Assembly: GCA_029215795.1 (NCBI GenBank)
Contig: JARDYH010000003.1
Coordinates: 173,240,382-173,304,381 of the forward strand
DNA: 64,000 nucleotides
Direction of reading: 5' to 3'
DNA from: Anniella stebbinsi
Lineage: Eukaryota > Chordata > Lepidosauria > Squamata > Anniellidae
The notes beneath the pieces are model-generated. The model had not been told where the DNA came from and did not search any database. It saw only the letters and a list, made by a program, of their open reading frames with translations. The position numbers and the translations under genes are program-made. This document shows positions 45,735-58,935 of this stretch, in pieces (positions within the stretch are counted from its first letter, which is position 1; every line of letters starts with the position of its first letter).

Positions 45735-46256
45735 TTTGAGTCCTCATGCATTGTCTTGAATAGCTGAATAGGGTTATTCTCTAAGCCTCACTTCTAATCC
45801 AGTCCACCATTCCATCTCATTCTCCTTCTGTAAATATTCCTACACTCATTCTTCTGTTATTGTTAAATACATAAATAATATATTCAAATTCACATTATGA
45901 TGACATTGCATGGGATCCAAATAGCCCTAAAGTATCACTTTCTAAAAACCAAGAAGTTCAGAGCAGTTTTTATTTATATAGGTAATATATTCTCTTCATT
46001 GATTTGCAATCTCTAGCAGTTCACTTTATATAGCCTGTTTCTTGTCAGTGGATCTCCTTTTTTCTTTCATATAATTTTATGATGAAGGCCACTTTGAAAG
46101 GGCTCAAAAATGTGTGTGATCAATTCAATGGGAAATAAAGGTTACAAATAACAACAGAATCCTCTGCATGTTTATTCAGAAGTGAATTCCAATGTGTTCT
46201 ACTCTAATCACAGGGAAATGTGCACAAGACTGAAGCCCAACTTTATAACAAGTGCA

Positions 46257-46609
46257 GGGTACTATGCGTGTCATCACACAGGTGTGATGTGGGGGGGGAA
46301 TTTGTGTTTCCTTACCGTCGCTTCTCCTGCCACGCATTTGTCCCTCATTACTTCATCATTCTCAAGGGAGAGGAAAGAGGAAGTACACAATGTGCATGTG
46401 GCCCATTCAGTGGGCAATTTTGATTGTGATGCTTCTCCCACACACAGCAGGAGATAGCAGCAAGTTCCATCTCAAAAAATAAGTTGGACTTACTGGGGTG
46501 TGGTTTTTTTTGCACGCTGGAGGCAGATGACATCATGTGAAGGACTCGCGAAAATCCGTGATTGCCCAGTAATGAGCATGCACATAAATGCTCATCTAAA
46601 GGTGCTCCC
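46257..46609. mobile_element. Harbinger-like MITE (TCATCAGAC family), copy 2
   Basis: Shares TTTCCTTACC near its left side and CAGTAATGAGCATGC near its right side with 39405-39757 read inverted. The termini are decayed and no target duplication is visible. Confidence 0.5.
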
Positions 46610-48659
46610 AATTTGTGTTGAATAAACCTTAACACTGAATTGCATGAATAAGGGAACCTGTTTGGAATATACTCTCCAAACTAGTAAACTCTGAAGAGTC
46701 CATGAAGAAAATGTGGAGGTAAAAATCTGTGGACAAAGTCCAGTATACATTCAAACAACTCTGACATGCTCTTCATGTATTTGTTACCCGGAGCAATGGC
46801 ATCAAGCACAAGATGATTGAGAACACACTGCATAACAATGCAGAGGTATGCAGGCAGACAGGTAGGATGATTTTTGCCTCGCTTCTTGACATTTCATTCC
46901 TTGGTTAAGGCAGCACCATGGTGACAATCAGCATGTAACAGAATGTAGCAGAAATGAAGAACTGTGGGGAGATTATTCTGACAGAAAGAAGCCTCTTTTC
47001 ATTGCACCAGAAGTGATACTCTGTCAAGCAAACCTGTGCCAGTGCATTTGAGCTCTCTCTGCTGGAGCCATAGCAAACCATTGAAAAGTCAGAGAACTCC
47101 TAATGTTCCATTGAGGCAGAGCTACACAGAAATCTCGATGAGAGGTGACATCTTTCCGATGGAGTGAAAAAAGATCCTATTTCCGTGAAAGCATGCTGTA
47201 GCACCACATATGCTTTGGAATATATACCATACCTCATGATATATCATACCTCAAAAGTAAATGGCATTATAGAATACTAAATGAGGACATCGTTATTTAT
47301 TGTGAAGTGAATATATTTAGATCAATAGAACTCCTCTGGAGTAACTTACATTAAACTTGTGTTCATCCATATAAAGGTACAGAAATGCTTTTGAGGTTCT
47401 TTGGGATTTTGCAGTCCAACACGTAATGATGTGCTAAATAATAGTACATTGACCATCGAGCCTGATGGGACAACAGGCAAGGGCAAGGGCATCTATTTCT
47501 TGCTGAAGGACTACTCCAGTTCTATTTTTATAGCTCCAGTTTAACACAACAATACTAATAAAACCTTCAGGAAAGCTGCCTCCTGAATTTGTGGTAAGGC
47601 TCCACCTGACCTGTCCATCCTACTTGCAGCACAAATGGAGAAAAGACAGATGACTAAAAGTTGTTCCTTGAATTTCAGGTGTAAGGTAGAATTGGAGGCA
47701 GAATGCAAACAAATATTGAGAGAATTCCTGCCACTATGCAAATGGGCCAGTATGTTCTAGTTCAGTTGTCATTCATGTATCCATGCTGGTGTAGAGGGGC
47801 AAAACACCCAATAGGTCAAAGATGGGCAGTAAATGAGAAGCAGAAGCCAGCTGCTCATCAGCATATCCAGCCCTTGTACAGCACTATTTTCAGCCACTGC
47901 AAGAGGTTGCAAGTACTGACTGTCATTGATAGGAGGCAAATGTGTGTGTTGGTTGGGGGAGGTCCACCATGGCCCCATTTCACACACAAAGGTCACTGTC
48001 AGCTGGTACCTGCAATCAGCTCATAGTGACACAGACCACAAGATGCTCACGCAGGATAAAAGCATTTATTTTAATTGAATTGGGCTCTGGGTGGTCATGT
48101 GTCCTCTTTTCTAGAGGACAGTCCTCTATTTGAAGGGCTGCCAGAAGAGAAGACTGGCATCCTTCACTTTGAAAGCATCCTGGATTGGAAGGGCCATTCA
48201 GTCTGCATCTGGTATAAAGATGAAGAGCCATCAGAAGAAAGTGCTGGCCCTTTCTCCAATAGCACTTAGATGGTAGACTGAGCACACACTCTGGGTTGAT
48301 GAACTTTAATTCTATTTATAGTATAATAATAATTTTTGAATTTGCATCTATAAATTACCATATAAACATGTTATGCAATTCTGTGTCCTCTTTGGTCCTC
48401 CTTTTTGTTGATTCACAAAGGTGTCCACTCTAGGTTCACCTCCCTCCTTGCTCATTCATCAGTGGTAGCAGCTAGTTTCCTGAGGATCTCCCCCAACTCT
48501 CTGGCCAGTCACATCACTACATAGGTTACTGATATGCATAACTGATTCTCTCACTCTAAGCTATCATTTTTACTTTTCTAATAATATAAACCATAAAATT
48601 GCTTTTTCTGGATTATTTATCTTTAGATAAATAATAAATTCTTCTGCACCTTATTCATC
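46610..48659. other. Unassigned DNA with a diverged repeat
   Basis: Mostly unrecognised. The 48300-48430 part (TATAAATTACCATATAAACATG then TGTGTCCTCTTTGGTCCTCC) recurs diverged at 59440-59535, so it belongs to an unnamed repeat family. Confidence 0.4.
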
Positions 48660-48760
48660 TTTAGGTTGGTTGGGTTTTTTTTAATTTGGTTGAGTTCGTG
48701 AATTGTTTTGTTAGAACAAATGGACAATTGTGTTAATAAGAACTGCATTTTAAATTAGAG
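48660..48760 (-). mobile_element. Helitron-family fragment
   Basis: The inverted text AATTTAAAATGCAGTTCTTATTAACACAATTGTCC matches 44755-44795. Confidence 0.5.
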
Positions 48761-48859
48761 TACAATATTCTTCAGGATATTCAAAGTGTAGTTCTTCAGT
48801 GTTCCTACTGTATAGCCAAATTCTAAACCTTTCTTTTCTAATGTCATCCCCAGTTGATG

Positions 48860-49130
48860 TGATGAAGAGCTATTCTCCCTCATCCTTTTTATATAAACGT
48901 ATATGGAAACAATCAACATGTCTCCCATTCCCTTTCAACAAGTTTTTCCCCTCAGTTATGATGCTAAAACTGAACAGAGTACTCCAAAGAAGACCCATCT
49001 GTATTATTTCTTTTGGAATTCTAAAGTATAATGCTTCTTTTTATTCCTTAATCAAATTCAAATACATGCCCAAATTCCATTGAGTGTTCTTGCTGACTTT
49101 GGACTGTTGTTGACTTGAAATTGATACTGC
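48860..49130 (-). mobile_element. Possible ancient CR1 fragment
   Basis: ATGTCTCCCATTCCC, then ATGCTAAAACTGAACAGAGTACTCCAA and the CCCAAATTCCATTGAG region resemble an old CR1-like 3' segment. Very diverged; a weak call. Confidence 0.3.
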
Positions 49131-49855
49131 ACATATTTCCTCTGAAGCCATTGCAATCTGCATCGTCATCCATTAAATTTTAAATGTACTTAAACATTTT
49201 CTGCTAAATCCTAATGTGTTGGCTCTTAACTGAATTGTGGGTAGAGATGTTAATATTGTCTGACAATTCATGATCATTTTCACCAAACCTGCTGGCAGGT
49301 TTTCTCGTTTTCCATTAAGTGCCTTATATCTGTCAATATAAACCATGCTTCAAGGCTATGTTTAAATTCCCTGTTATAGTCTCTCCTTCATTAGAGATGA
49401 GAGCTGGTGTTCATTGAGCATCTTTCCAACTGCATAGAAAACACATGGAAATATAATATTAATATAAATATAATATTAATTATTTCCCCCGCATGTACAC
49501 AAAGGAGCACATTTTGTATCTTAGTGGATTTTAACTTCTCCTTTGCATTTTTAAGTTCCCTGTAATCTGATGCACAAAAGTGTGCTACTGAGAGCTTACA
49601 AACTTAAAACAGATGTTCATCAGTTCCTTAAATGTTAATGGACTCAGAGCTGCTAGGGGAGCTTTGAAGGCCTCATTTCACAGATAACCTCTAATGATGC
49701 CTTCTCATTTTTCTTTTCCTTTTTGAATTTTGCAGCATAATAGAACCCTATGATGCAAAAGACCGAGGTGGTGTGTTGGGAAATAACTGAAGCAAATACA
49801 GTCTGGAAACACAGACAATTGCATCTTGACTTGCTACTTGATCACTATGATATGA

Positions 49856-50175
49856 TAGGGTGACCAGATAAAATCCAGGTCAGGGCTCATGTAACTTTAA
49901 CAGTTGTAGAGCAAAGGGAATTTCAGCCAGTGTCATTTGTATGCAATTAGTTCCTGGTGAAATTCCCTCTTCATCACAACTGTTAAAGTTGCAGGGGCCC
50001 TGCCTTCTTTTGTATATGGTCACTCTAGTACAGTGCCTGCACCTTTAACTGTTGTGATGAAGAGGGAATATCACCAGGAACTAATTGCATACAAATGACA
50101 CCGGTTGAAATTCCCTTTTCTCTGCAACTGTTAAAGTTACATGAGCCCTGACCTGGATTTTATCTGGTCAGCCTA
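49856..50175. mobile_element. Palindromic hAT MITE, copy 10 (B-type)
   Basis: 320 bp, ends TAGGGTGACC/GGTCAGCCTA, perfect 8-bp duplication TGATATGA (49848-49855 and 50176-50183). Confidence 0.94.
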
Positions 50176-50261
50176 TGATATGAGCTTCCTAAAACCCATT
50201 TCTAATTTTGCAAACAGACAATATTGCCATTGACTCAATCATCAGATAATTATAATGCTTT

Positions 50262-50432
50262 CCAATGTATGTTTATTTATTTATTTATTTGTTACATTTA
50301 TATTCTTTTCTCCTCATCAGTGACTGGTCCAAAGTCACCCAGTGGATTTCATGGCTCAGCAGGGACTAGAACCTGAGTCTCTCCAGCCCCAGTTCAACAC
50401 TCAAGCCACTGAACTGGCTCTCCATGTAGTCC
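50262..50432 (-). mobile_element. tRNA-type SINE
   Basis: Minus strand. TTTATTTATTTATTTG tail, then CCAAAGTCACCCAGTGGATTTCATGGCTCAGCAGGGACTAGAACCTGAGTCTC with a recognisable B-box region and the AACTGGCTCTCC head. Same family as 2819-3185. Confidence 0.6.
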
Positions 50433-50943
50433 TTCCTAAGTTATTGAGTATCTAAGTAGTAGTGATCGAAAGAATAAATATTTGCACTCTAAGAGTTTCC
50501 CTTTATTCAGAAGCCAGATTATGGATTGATTCACAACAGCTAGTATTTGAATAAAACAGCACAGCATCAAATGCTTTAGAGTATAGTCCTATCTCATGGA
50601 AGGTACTTGTAGTAGGACAATCTCTAGCAATTTTGACAGGGGGAAAGGTGCTCTCCGAATTAAAAACAAAAAAAACTATTAACAATATTTAAAATGTAGG
50701 TTCCAGTCCAGATACATCTGAAATGCTGTGGAAGCTACCTGCCAACTAGTGCATCTGCTGCAACATTGGTTGTACATATTCATGCCTCCTCATCTTTGAG
50801 GAAGTGGACAATGGTGTTATTGTGAAGTTCTGAGCCATCTTCAAGGGCATGCAAACCATTATAGTAGTTGATCCTGGAGTTACTGGGAAGGAATAGGTCC
50901 GTCAAGCTCAGTCTTGCCAAGACTGTTGGGTTTTTGAGATCAA

Positions 50944-50945
<2 letters not shown>

Positions 50946-50980
<35 letters not shown>

Positions 50981-50990
50981 GTAATAATAA
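50946..50990. repeat. (AAT)n microsatellite
   Basis: About fifteen AAT units with one interruption, adjoining the L2 tail. Confidence 0.95.
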
Positions 50991-51440
50991 TTTATTTCTT
51001 ACCCGCCTCTCCGTTTGGATCGAGGCGGGGAACAATAATATGATAAAATACATAAAACTGATTAAAACATGACACACATTATTAAAACTGCATTAAAACA
51101 TCCTAAAACATCCTAAAAATATCCTAAAAACACTCTAAAATTCCATTGGATATGCCTGCCAGAAGAGAACAGTCTTTATAGCTTTCTTAAATTCTAAAAG
51201 ACTGTTAAGTTGACGAGTCTCCTCCGGCAGGTCATTCCACAGTCTGGGAGCGGCAGAAGAGAAGATCCTCTGGGTAACGGTTGTCAGCCTAGTCTTGGCC
51301 GACTGTAGTAAGTTCATCCCAGAGGACCTGAGAGTGCGGGGCGGATTGTACGGGAGAAGGCGATCCCGCAGGTAACCTGGACCCAAACCATGTAGGACTT
51401 TGAAGGTAATAACCAACACTTATACTTCGCCCAGAAACTC
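50991..51440 (-). mobile_element. L2-type LINE 3' end with ORF2 C-terminus
   Basis: The minus-strand frame 51419-51135 encodes VLHGLGPGYLRDRLLPYNPPR, an RSSGMNLL segment and APRLWNDLPEETRQ. This is the conserved C-terminal segment of L2/Rex-group LINE ORF2, open for 94 residues, followed by a 3' UTR and a GCGGGTAAGAAATAAATT tail. It is 5'-truncated. The long open frame suggests a fairly recent insertion. Confidence 0.8.
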
Positions 51441-53683
51441 ATGAGTTCATGAGCTCAGTATTATTTATGTATGTATTTAAGTCCATATGGAAATTCATAC
51501 ACATCTTTCATAATGTAGCATGCATTAGTGTACACATTTTTGTGTGCATTCTTAAATGTACTCATTCTTGGATGCATGCACCTGTTGACTGAAGCACAAT
51601 TTGTGCACAATTTGTAAATGGATGCATGTTTCTTTGCACATTTTTCAAATGTGTACATGTTGTCAAACATATTGCTTTGTTTTGTGGAATCCATCACAAT
51701 CTCAGAAATGTACGGATTTCTTATGCAAATTGCATTCTGGTCCGGAAGGTGTGAACTGGATAAATCCATTAAAATATGTCAATGAAGTGAATTTCTCTCT
51801 CACACACACACACACAGAGGTAACAAAGACATGGAGAAGACAAATCCACACACCTGATATAATAGATAAGAGGTGGCCTTTGCCACAGCTTCAACCTGCT
51901 CTCTGAAGCAATAAAAGATCAAATACAGTCCTTCATTAATCACAGGCAAACTCACATCTGCAAGAGTATGTGGATTCCCTATCAGCATCTCCTTCATCTT
52001 GCTTAGATCCAGCTTCAACTTAAGCCACATTCAAGCATTCTAAACATGGGTAACCATAACTTCTCAGTCTTAGAGTAACTACTACAGTACATTAGACAGA
52101 TCTGCATAGAGCTCAGCACATAGTTAATTTATCTTCTGTTTGCATCTCAATATGGCTATGAACACATATTTTAATAGCAAATGAATCCATATTTCATTTC
52201 AAAGTAAACCCATATTTACCATGTTACTGTTCAACGCTCATTTGGCAGCTTTTGTTGATGGCATAGTGAATACAAATTGAATTGCAAGCTGGTCATGTGG
52301 TGAAGCAACTATTTTATCTTAAGACAAACACAAAATGGATCCATTCTATGGATACGGGAGAATTTAGTTCAGTTCACATTTTGATAAGAACTTACCAAAT
52401 ATGCTCTTTTTGAAACGATATGCAAACCGAAAAACAATTTTACCTTCGTATTTGTACTTCTCGAAATTTTGCAATGCAGGTTTTAGTTGTTTTTATTTCT
52501 TCTTTTGAATCTTTTTATTTGCCAAACAACAACAGGCAAACCAAAAAAAAAGCAAAAAGCAAAATGAGAGAGGAACCATAACATGAAACATCAATATACA
52601 GTAATCTCAAATATCTCCCTTGATATAGGGAAAAGAAGAAAAAGGGGGGGGGGGAACCAAGAGGATAGAATTAACATTTCAATTTCAAATAATGTAATTT
52701 TAAAGTGCATGAACATCCACTATTATCACAATTTTTCAAGAACAAAATTTATACCAGCAATGACTTCTAACCCGAAAAGAAGCCACTGCATGATGTGAGC
52801 ACTTCACATGCCTCAGTGAGGCATTGTCCTCATTACATTGCCAGCATTTAGGAGTTACGTCAGTGATGCAATTCACAAAAACTGAATTAAAAATTGTATG
52901 TTAGAGGAAAGGGTGCACAAATGCATTATATAAAGGAGAAACTGCTTGTCAAATATGCATATGGATTTTAATGCAAACTTTGCTTGATTTAAAAAGTTGC
53001 AAACTGATGCAGAAACAGTATTTTACAAATTTAGGAATTGGGAGAAAGAGAAACAGAGAGAAAGAGAAATTAACTGATTTGTCCATGTCCAGTCCACTCA
53101 TCTGTGTGTCAGTTTGCTTATGAGAATTGGATCTGGACATATCTACCAGGTATTTCTTTCATCCCCTTTAATATAGTTTCCTGAGCATCTATATATCCAG
53201 TAATTGGCAAATAAGCCAATGTCATTAACCTTGTCTGCAGAACTTTGTCAAAAACAAAAAACCTTCTAACATAAAATATATTTTTGTCATTTCATTAGAA
53301 ACTGTTCACTTTGCTTCAGAAACTATTCTTATTTGAATCCACTTTTAATCTTCAAGGATGTGTCATCCACTATCATAACCTTTGATTTCTCTGTTGAAGC
53401 TAAAACAATTTCCTTTGCAAAATCCTGACATCTGAAGCCCTTGCCATGACATTAATTTAGTTTCTGAACACTTATGATTAATTTATATATGAAGATATTT
53501 CTGTCTTTGAAAATTCCACAAGAACGCACAGAATACATCTGCATACCCTGGTCAAAGGAATTCATTTTCATCTTGCCTCCTAATGTGTTGAAACTCAGAC
53601 AGTCCCAAAATCTAGATTTCTTAGGCAGCGGCGGGGGGGGGGGGGAGTCTTATTTTAAAAAAACACCAAATTGTGGAGACCTG
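51441..53683. other. Unassigned AT-rich DNA
   Basis: A tract at 52495-52797 (TTTTGAATCTTTTTATTTGCC, A- and G-runs) could be the 3' end of an L1-like LINE on the minus strand, but no coding part supports it. Short (AC)n at 51803-51817 and a GA-rich run at 53041-53070. Confidence 0.35.
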
Positions 53684-53870
53684 TGGAGGATCTACATTAC
53701 TGCTTTATAGTGGTATTGAAATGCACTGACAACTGTTTGGGCCCATGACACATGCCATATACCATTTTCAAACTGTTTTCATAGGCTATGTCTACACCAG
53801 CGATTTATCCTGGGGTCATCCCTAGGTCATCCCTGTGTGTCTACATGAAGCACAGGGGATCCCTGCCTGT
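53684..53870. mobile_element. Two joined Harbinger-like MITE fragments
   Basis: 53684-53782 matches the GATCTACACTAC family (GATCTACATTACTGCTTTATAG). From 53784, GGCTATGTCTACACC and GGGGTCATCCC match the inverted right end of 15028-15530. Both are truncated. Confidence 0.55.
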
Positions 53871-54552
53871 TTAGCAGTAGTACGGGGCAGCAGGGCTGGC
53901 GGGGAAGGTCACAGGTAAGGAGCGAGAGTGGGGGAAGGAAGGGATGGGTTCTCAGGGGTCCCCACTTACCTGCAGCCTTCCCCGTACGTACTACTGCTAA
54001 ACAGGCTTTCTGGCCTGTTTGTCAGTACAGAGAAGCACCGAGTGATGTCGTCATCTCTTGACGCGGCTCTGTACTGATGAACAGGCCAGAAAGCCTGATT
54101 AGCAATACTACGGGGGCGGGGGCAGTGGGGAAGGCTGCAGGTAAGGAGCACGAGTGGGGGAGGGGAGGGGAGGGGAAGGAGGGAGGGAGGGAAGGAGGGA
54201 GGAAGGGAGGGGTCCCCAGGAGTCCCCACTTACCTGTGGCCTTCCCCACTGCCCCCGCTGCCCTCTGCCTATTCCAGACTACTGTGAACTAGGCTTTGTA
54301 GCCTAGTTCTCAGTAGAGCGACGGTGCTCCGAGTGACATCATCACCCGGCGCATCATCATTCTACTGAGAACTAGGCCGCAAAGCCTAGTTCTCAGTAGT
54401 CCGGTAGCAGCGGAGGGCAGCGGGAAAGGCCGCAGGTAAGGAGCGCGAGTGGGGGGAAGGGAGTGCTGGCTCTAAAATGGCAGTCCGAATATCCGATATG
54501 TCCGATAGTTATTGGAAATATGGATTTTGGATCCGATCAGATAGAGCCTCCT
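53868..54552. mobile_element. GC-rich foldback hAT-like element, termini lost
   Basis: Two stems: CAGTACAGAG/CTCTGTACTG around GATGTCGTCATC (about 53980-54110) and ACTAGGCT..AGTTCTCAGTAG repeats around TGACATCATCACC (about 54275-54400). The arms match the interior of 19844-20902. It ends in GATCCGATCAGATAG, like the subterminal part of that family. Contains a purine-rich (GGGA)n tract at 54148-54213. Confidence 0.65.
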
Positions 54553-54642
54553 TAGGAATATATTGTTACTGTTAATCATATGTCCGATAACAACCTTATT
54601 GGTTCATTATCGGACATCGGAATGATACGATACACATCCCTA
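54553..54642. mobile_element. 90-bp minimal foldback element
   Basis: Left end TAGGAATATATTG, right end TACACATCCCTA. The arms ATGTCCGATAA and TTATCGGACAT pair with only a few bases of loop. The ends match 26650-28049. Right flank GTTGTTAC has no matching left flank. Confidence 0.6.
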
Positions 54643-54683
54643 GTTGTTACTTATTTAATTGCTCGATACCCACAGGATTCAGG

Positions 54684-54993
54684 CACTATTTATTTATTTA
54701 TTTATTATTACATTTCTATACCTCTCTGGGCGGTTCACAAAAATTAAAGCCTCAAAATACAGCATAAAATACAATACAAAATGAATGGCTTAAAACTGAG
54801 GTATAAATGGGCAACCAGAACAAAACCTACCAGCAGTGAAGAGATTTAAAATACAATAGCAGATTTAAAACAGCAGAGTTAAAAACTGGAATGCTAAAAT
54901 GCTAAAAATGCTTGCGAAAATAAAAACGTCTTCACCTAGAGATAGAAGGGGCACAACATAGGTGCCAGGCAAACCTCTCTAGAAAGGTCATTG
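54684..54993 (-). mobile_element. L2-type LINE 3' end
   Basis: (TTTA)n tail at 54686-54705, then CTCTGGGCGGTTCACAA, an A-rich 3' UTR and a decayed ORF2 end (GTCTTCACC region), all on the minus strand. Confidence 0.7.
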
Positions 54994-55001
54994 TTCTATA
55001 G

Positions 55002-55140
55002 CTGAGGTGGGCAACTTGTCATCCTCCAGATGATTTCAGCTACAATTCCCATCGGAAAGAGCCCAGCATAGCCAATGCTGAGGGATGGTGGAAGTTGTTG
55101 GACAAAATATGCAGATGGCCACAAGCTGTGTCCACCCCTG
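55002..55140. mobile_element. hAT-like MITE (CAGGGGTGGGCAAC family)
   Basis: 139 bp. Left end CTGAGGTGGGCAACTTG, right end GTGTCCACCCCTG, flanks TTCTATAG/GTCTATAG (7 of 8). The arms carry CCTCCAGATG and TCCCATC blocks of a common reptile foldback MITE. Confidence 0.7.
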
Positions 55141-55444
55141 GTCTATAGGGTATGCTAGCTATTTATCTTGATTATAAAATGTTTTAATCAAGATACGTAA
55201 GGGTGTATTGCCAAAGCTAAAAAATATTTTAAAACATTTAAATCATGAGCTAGGTAATTTTGTTTAACAGGGATAAAAATCTGCAAAACTCACAGTGTTC
55301 TCCAAGATCAAAGAACTGGGGTAGGAAATCACACTCATTTTTCCCATGCAAATAATTTTGCAAGCTCTAATTCCAACAGTTTCCTGGTGGTATGGCTAAA
55401 TGAACATAGAGGTTTAGAAAAATAGCAAGAAATTGCACTGATTA

Positions 55445-55510
55445 AGAACATAAGAAGAGCGGTGCTGGATCAGACCAAGGGTCTATCTAGTCCAGCATTC
55501 TGTTCATGTA
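55445..55510 (+). repeat. Interspersed repeat (GAACATAAGAAGAGC..AGTCCAGCATTCTG)
   Basis: Same core as 18635-18850. Confidence 0.5.
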
Positions 55511-58288
55511 GTGGCAAAATTATTGTATATAAATTTATATCTTGATGGTAAATGTGATGTGCCAGCTATACATTAGCAACTGTTTGGATTATATTCACAC
55601 TGAGAACAATAATAGTATGTGGTTAAAGATCACCCTCAACCCACATTTAAATACTTTCCAGCAAATTAAATGAAAGTAATAAATATGCAAATGATGGTAT
55701 TATTATGTAAATTGCACTGTTCAAATGCTTTGTTAGGGAAGAACCATATAAACAATTTCAATTAAAAATTACAGTTGCCTGAGCATTGTAGTTTGTAAGT
55801 TGGAATTACTTGACAGCACACAAAATGTTGGAAAATTATTATTTCATCATTGCATTATATTTCACACAGACTCCACCAGTTGAGTCAATCACTAGATGCT
55901 ATTAGAAAACAAAAAACAAAAGGCTGTATTTCTCAATTTAATTTTGTTTCTTTTTCCCTCTTAGAATAAGATCCTTAAAGTGAATTTAACTGAAAGTATA
56001 CATTTTACTATTGTTTTTCTTCCCTTTCCCACTTAGAAGCATTGTACTTTCTTCTAGCACCATTTTGAAAAGAAATATTTGGAAGAAAATGGGCAATGAC
56101 CTACACAGATCCTAATCCAGTTGAACTTGAAGAAGAGATCAGACAAATCAGATAGGGGAGTCACAGCAGACTGGTTGCAAAGACTGCTAAGTTATATCTG
56201 AGTGAGTCATCACATACTGCCAGTCTCGTTACCTACTGGATGCCCCTGATGCAGCTAGAATATAAACCAACACTGTGCAGCTTTAGCAAGTTTGAGAAAC
56301 TCACAAGCACACCATGATGTAAATCAAAACACCTTGATTCTCTCCAGTATCTCATTTCATTATTTACTATCATTGTATTGATAGTCCAAGCCTCCTTTTT
56401 GTTTTTGAAAGTCATCCAAGCTAATGGTCATCATCACATTTTGTAACACCAGAGCTTTGAGATTTGTAGCTGAGGAAGTTCCTGAACAGACATAGCCTGA
56501 GGGCATGATCCTATGTATGTTTACACTGAAAAACTCCCAGCGTTCTCCAGTGGTTTCATGTAGATGTGAGACTGGAAAGATCCATATGTCACCCAACATG
56601 CAAAACGCCACAGGGTGAAGCACTAGTCTCCCTGCCCCACCTTCTGAGACCTACTCTCCAGACAAAACCAAAGCCACTGGAATATGATACCTGACACCCC
56701 ATGCAGTCTAGGTGTAGCCTTCCCTCTGGGGCTCCCATGGGGACCCACACAGCCAGTTCCTGGAGGTTATATAGGCAGCCCAGAAATGTATAACAACCAA
56801 TTGTACTGAAAGCTATTGAGTGGCCCAAGACAATTCACAGGTTCATGCTCCCTCTGTCCATTCCCCATTGTAAGTTATCTATCTGGTCAACCAAGGCAGT
56901 TGCAGTCCAAACACGGGGCAAGAAACTAGACTGGAAAGGGTCTAGATCAGGGATGGGGAACCCTTTTCAGCCACCCAAAAAACCTCCTGGGACTGGCCTG
57001 CATGATAGCAGTGGATGTGGCCTGAGCACAAAGTGGACATGGCCACCCCACTCTCTCACACACCTTTCACACAAACATGCACACACCATACTCACATACA
57101 CCATTCATACACACATACAACTTTTCCAGCTCCCCTCTTCAGCTGATCTGCAGAAATTGTCTAAAGAGGGCCCTGTTCAATAGCCATGTGTATTACTTCA
57201 GGTGTGAAGTACACAACTCATCACCCCCTACCATTCCATGTTTTACAACTGCTTCTACATTCCCAAGAATGTTAGAGAGAGAGAGAAGTCCTGCTTGTCA
57301 ACCCTGATTCAAAAAGAAAGAGACACTCTGAGTATGAGCAGTTTACCATTTTAAAATCAATGAAATTGTGGCACCACCATAACTGCAGAATTAAAATGGA
57401 GTTTGCTCCTGCTGCCCTTGTGCTAAAATCATCTATTTGAGAATAAGCACCATTTTGTTATAAAACAGAATAATGTGTTTTTTTAAAAAAAATTAAACAT
57501 AATGGTACATCACCAGCCAGACATTTCCTGACTATAAAATGTTTTTAAATATGAGGAAACAAAGATGCTGCCCTGCTATGCCCATGCTGACATGCCTGAT
57601 TGTCACTGCACCCATTACTTTCTGCTCTCTGGGTAATCACTGAGGAGAGGGGCAGGGCCAATATCAATCTGGATCCAACTCATTGACTAGAAGACATTGA
57701 AATGCTTCTACGAGCAATGTCTCCTCCAAACAAATCACTCTTCATGGTAGAAATGTTGCTTGGGTAAGATTGAAGGTAGCCATTTTATTTGCAAATGGAT
57801 AAAGATTTCTATCAATAACTTTGCAGGGAAACCCGAGGTTGCTCTTTCCAATAGCAATTAACCCTAAGTAATAGGAAGTTTGCCCAATCTCCATTCAGAG
57901 AAAGGTGCTGACACAGCTTTCATAAAGCATAATGAACTTAAAAATTCTTTGCCACTTAAACTTTTGACTGCAGTTTGAGGCTCTAGGGTCATTGGTATGT
58001 TTTCAGGGAGAAAGGATTGATTGATGGACAAGGAGCAATTGTAAATGGAGCAATGCAATCAGTAATATGAGTTAGATTAAGTAGGAAAGATAATCAGCAC
58101 TTTGTATTGAGAAGGGAAACTGTTGACCAAAGCAGTGAGAATTGGATTTTACTTAAGAAATAAAAGGGCAAAAGAGACGAAAGTAAGGGCTAGCAAGAAG
58201 AGGCTGGGGAAGAGATCAGAACAATTCAAAGTGCATGAGAGCAAGAATGTACTAAACTACCCTGAAACTGTATATAATCTACAGTGGC

Positions 58289-58291
<3 letters not shown>
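55511..58291. other. Unassigned DNA
   Basis: No gene recognised over 2.8 kb. A CAGGGATGGGGAACC block at 56948 looks like one end of a hAT-like MITE without a visible partner. A CA-rich stretch lies at 57055-57120. Confidence 0.45.

Positions 58292-58328
<37 letters not shown>
58292..58328. repeat. (CA)n microsatellite
   Basis: About eighteen units followed by a TA run. Confidence 0.97.
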
Positions 58329-58338
<10 letters not shown>

Positions 58339-58832
58339 TGAATTGCAGAACAATTAATCATCCCTGCTCAACCTTTCCCCCTAAGAACAAAAATCTACCT
58401 TCCCCCTCACCCTCCCCATTTCAGATTCTGAGTCATGTGTATACCAAAAGCAAATGCATGACCTATCTGCATAAATGCTAAAACAATCTAATTTAGGGCA
58501 CTATTTACCTTTTAAAAGCTCAATAAATGCAATTAAAAAGAAATGAGTGGCTCCCCTTGTTTTAAATATTTAACACAATCCATTAAGAAATAACTTTATT
58601 GAGTTGCTTGAACAAAAAGACTGAAGACAGTTGATAGCCAACAAATAAGAAAAAGGGGTGGGGAATAATAGATAAACTTTGTTGTTGTTATTTAATTTGG
58701 ATTTTTAAAGCTAAAATTATTGGCTTCTTCAGGATCACTTAGAGAGTGTTTCCAACAAGTGTTCCATTGCAATCTGGTGTCCATCCTGGATTTGTCACTG
58801 AAACAGCTTTTGTCCCCTAATGGGTCACCTAT

Positions 58833-58935
58833 GGAGGAGGAGGAGGAGGAGGAGGAGGAGGAGGAGGAGGAGGAGGAAGAAGAAGAAGAAGAAGAAGAAG
58901 AAGAAGAAGAAGAAGAAGAAGAAGAAGAAGAAGAG
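58833..58935. repeat. (GGA)n(GAA)n trinucleotide tract
   Basis: About fifteen GGA units followed by about twenty GAA units, 103 bp. Read in one frame it gives a poly-Glu run within an open frame at 58720-59145 that has no other protein-like features. Confidence 0.95.

Noticed and set aside
56948..57060. hAT-like MITE starting CAGGGATGGGGAACC
   Set aside because: No right terminus or duplication was found, so it was not listed as a separate element.
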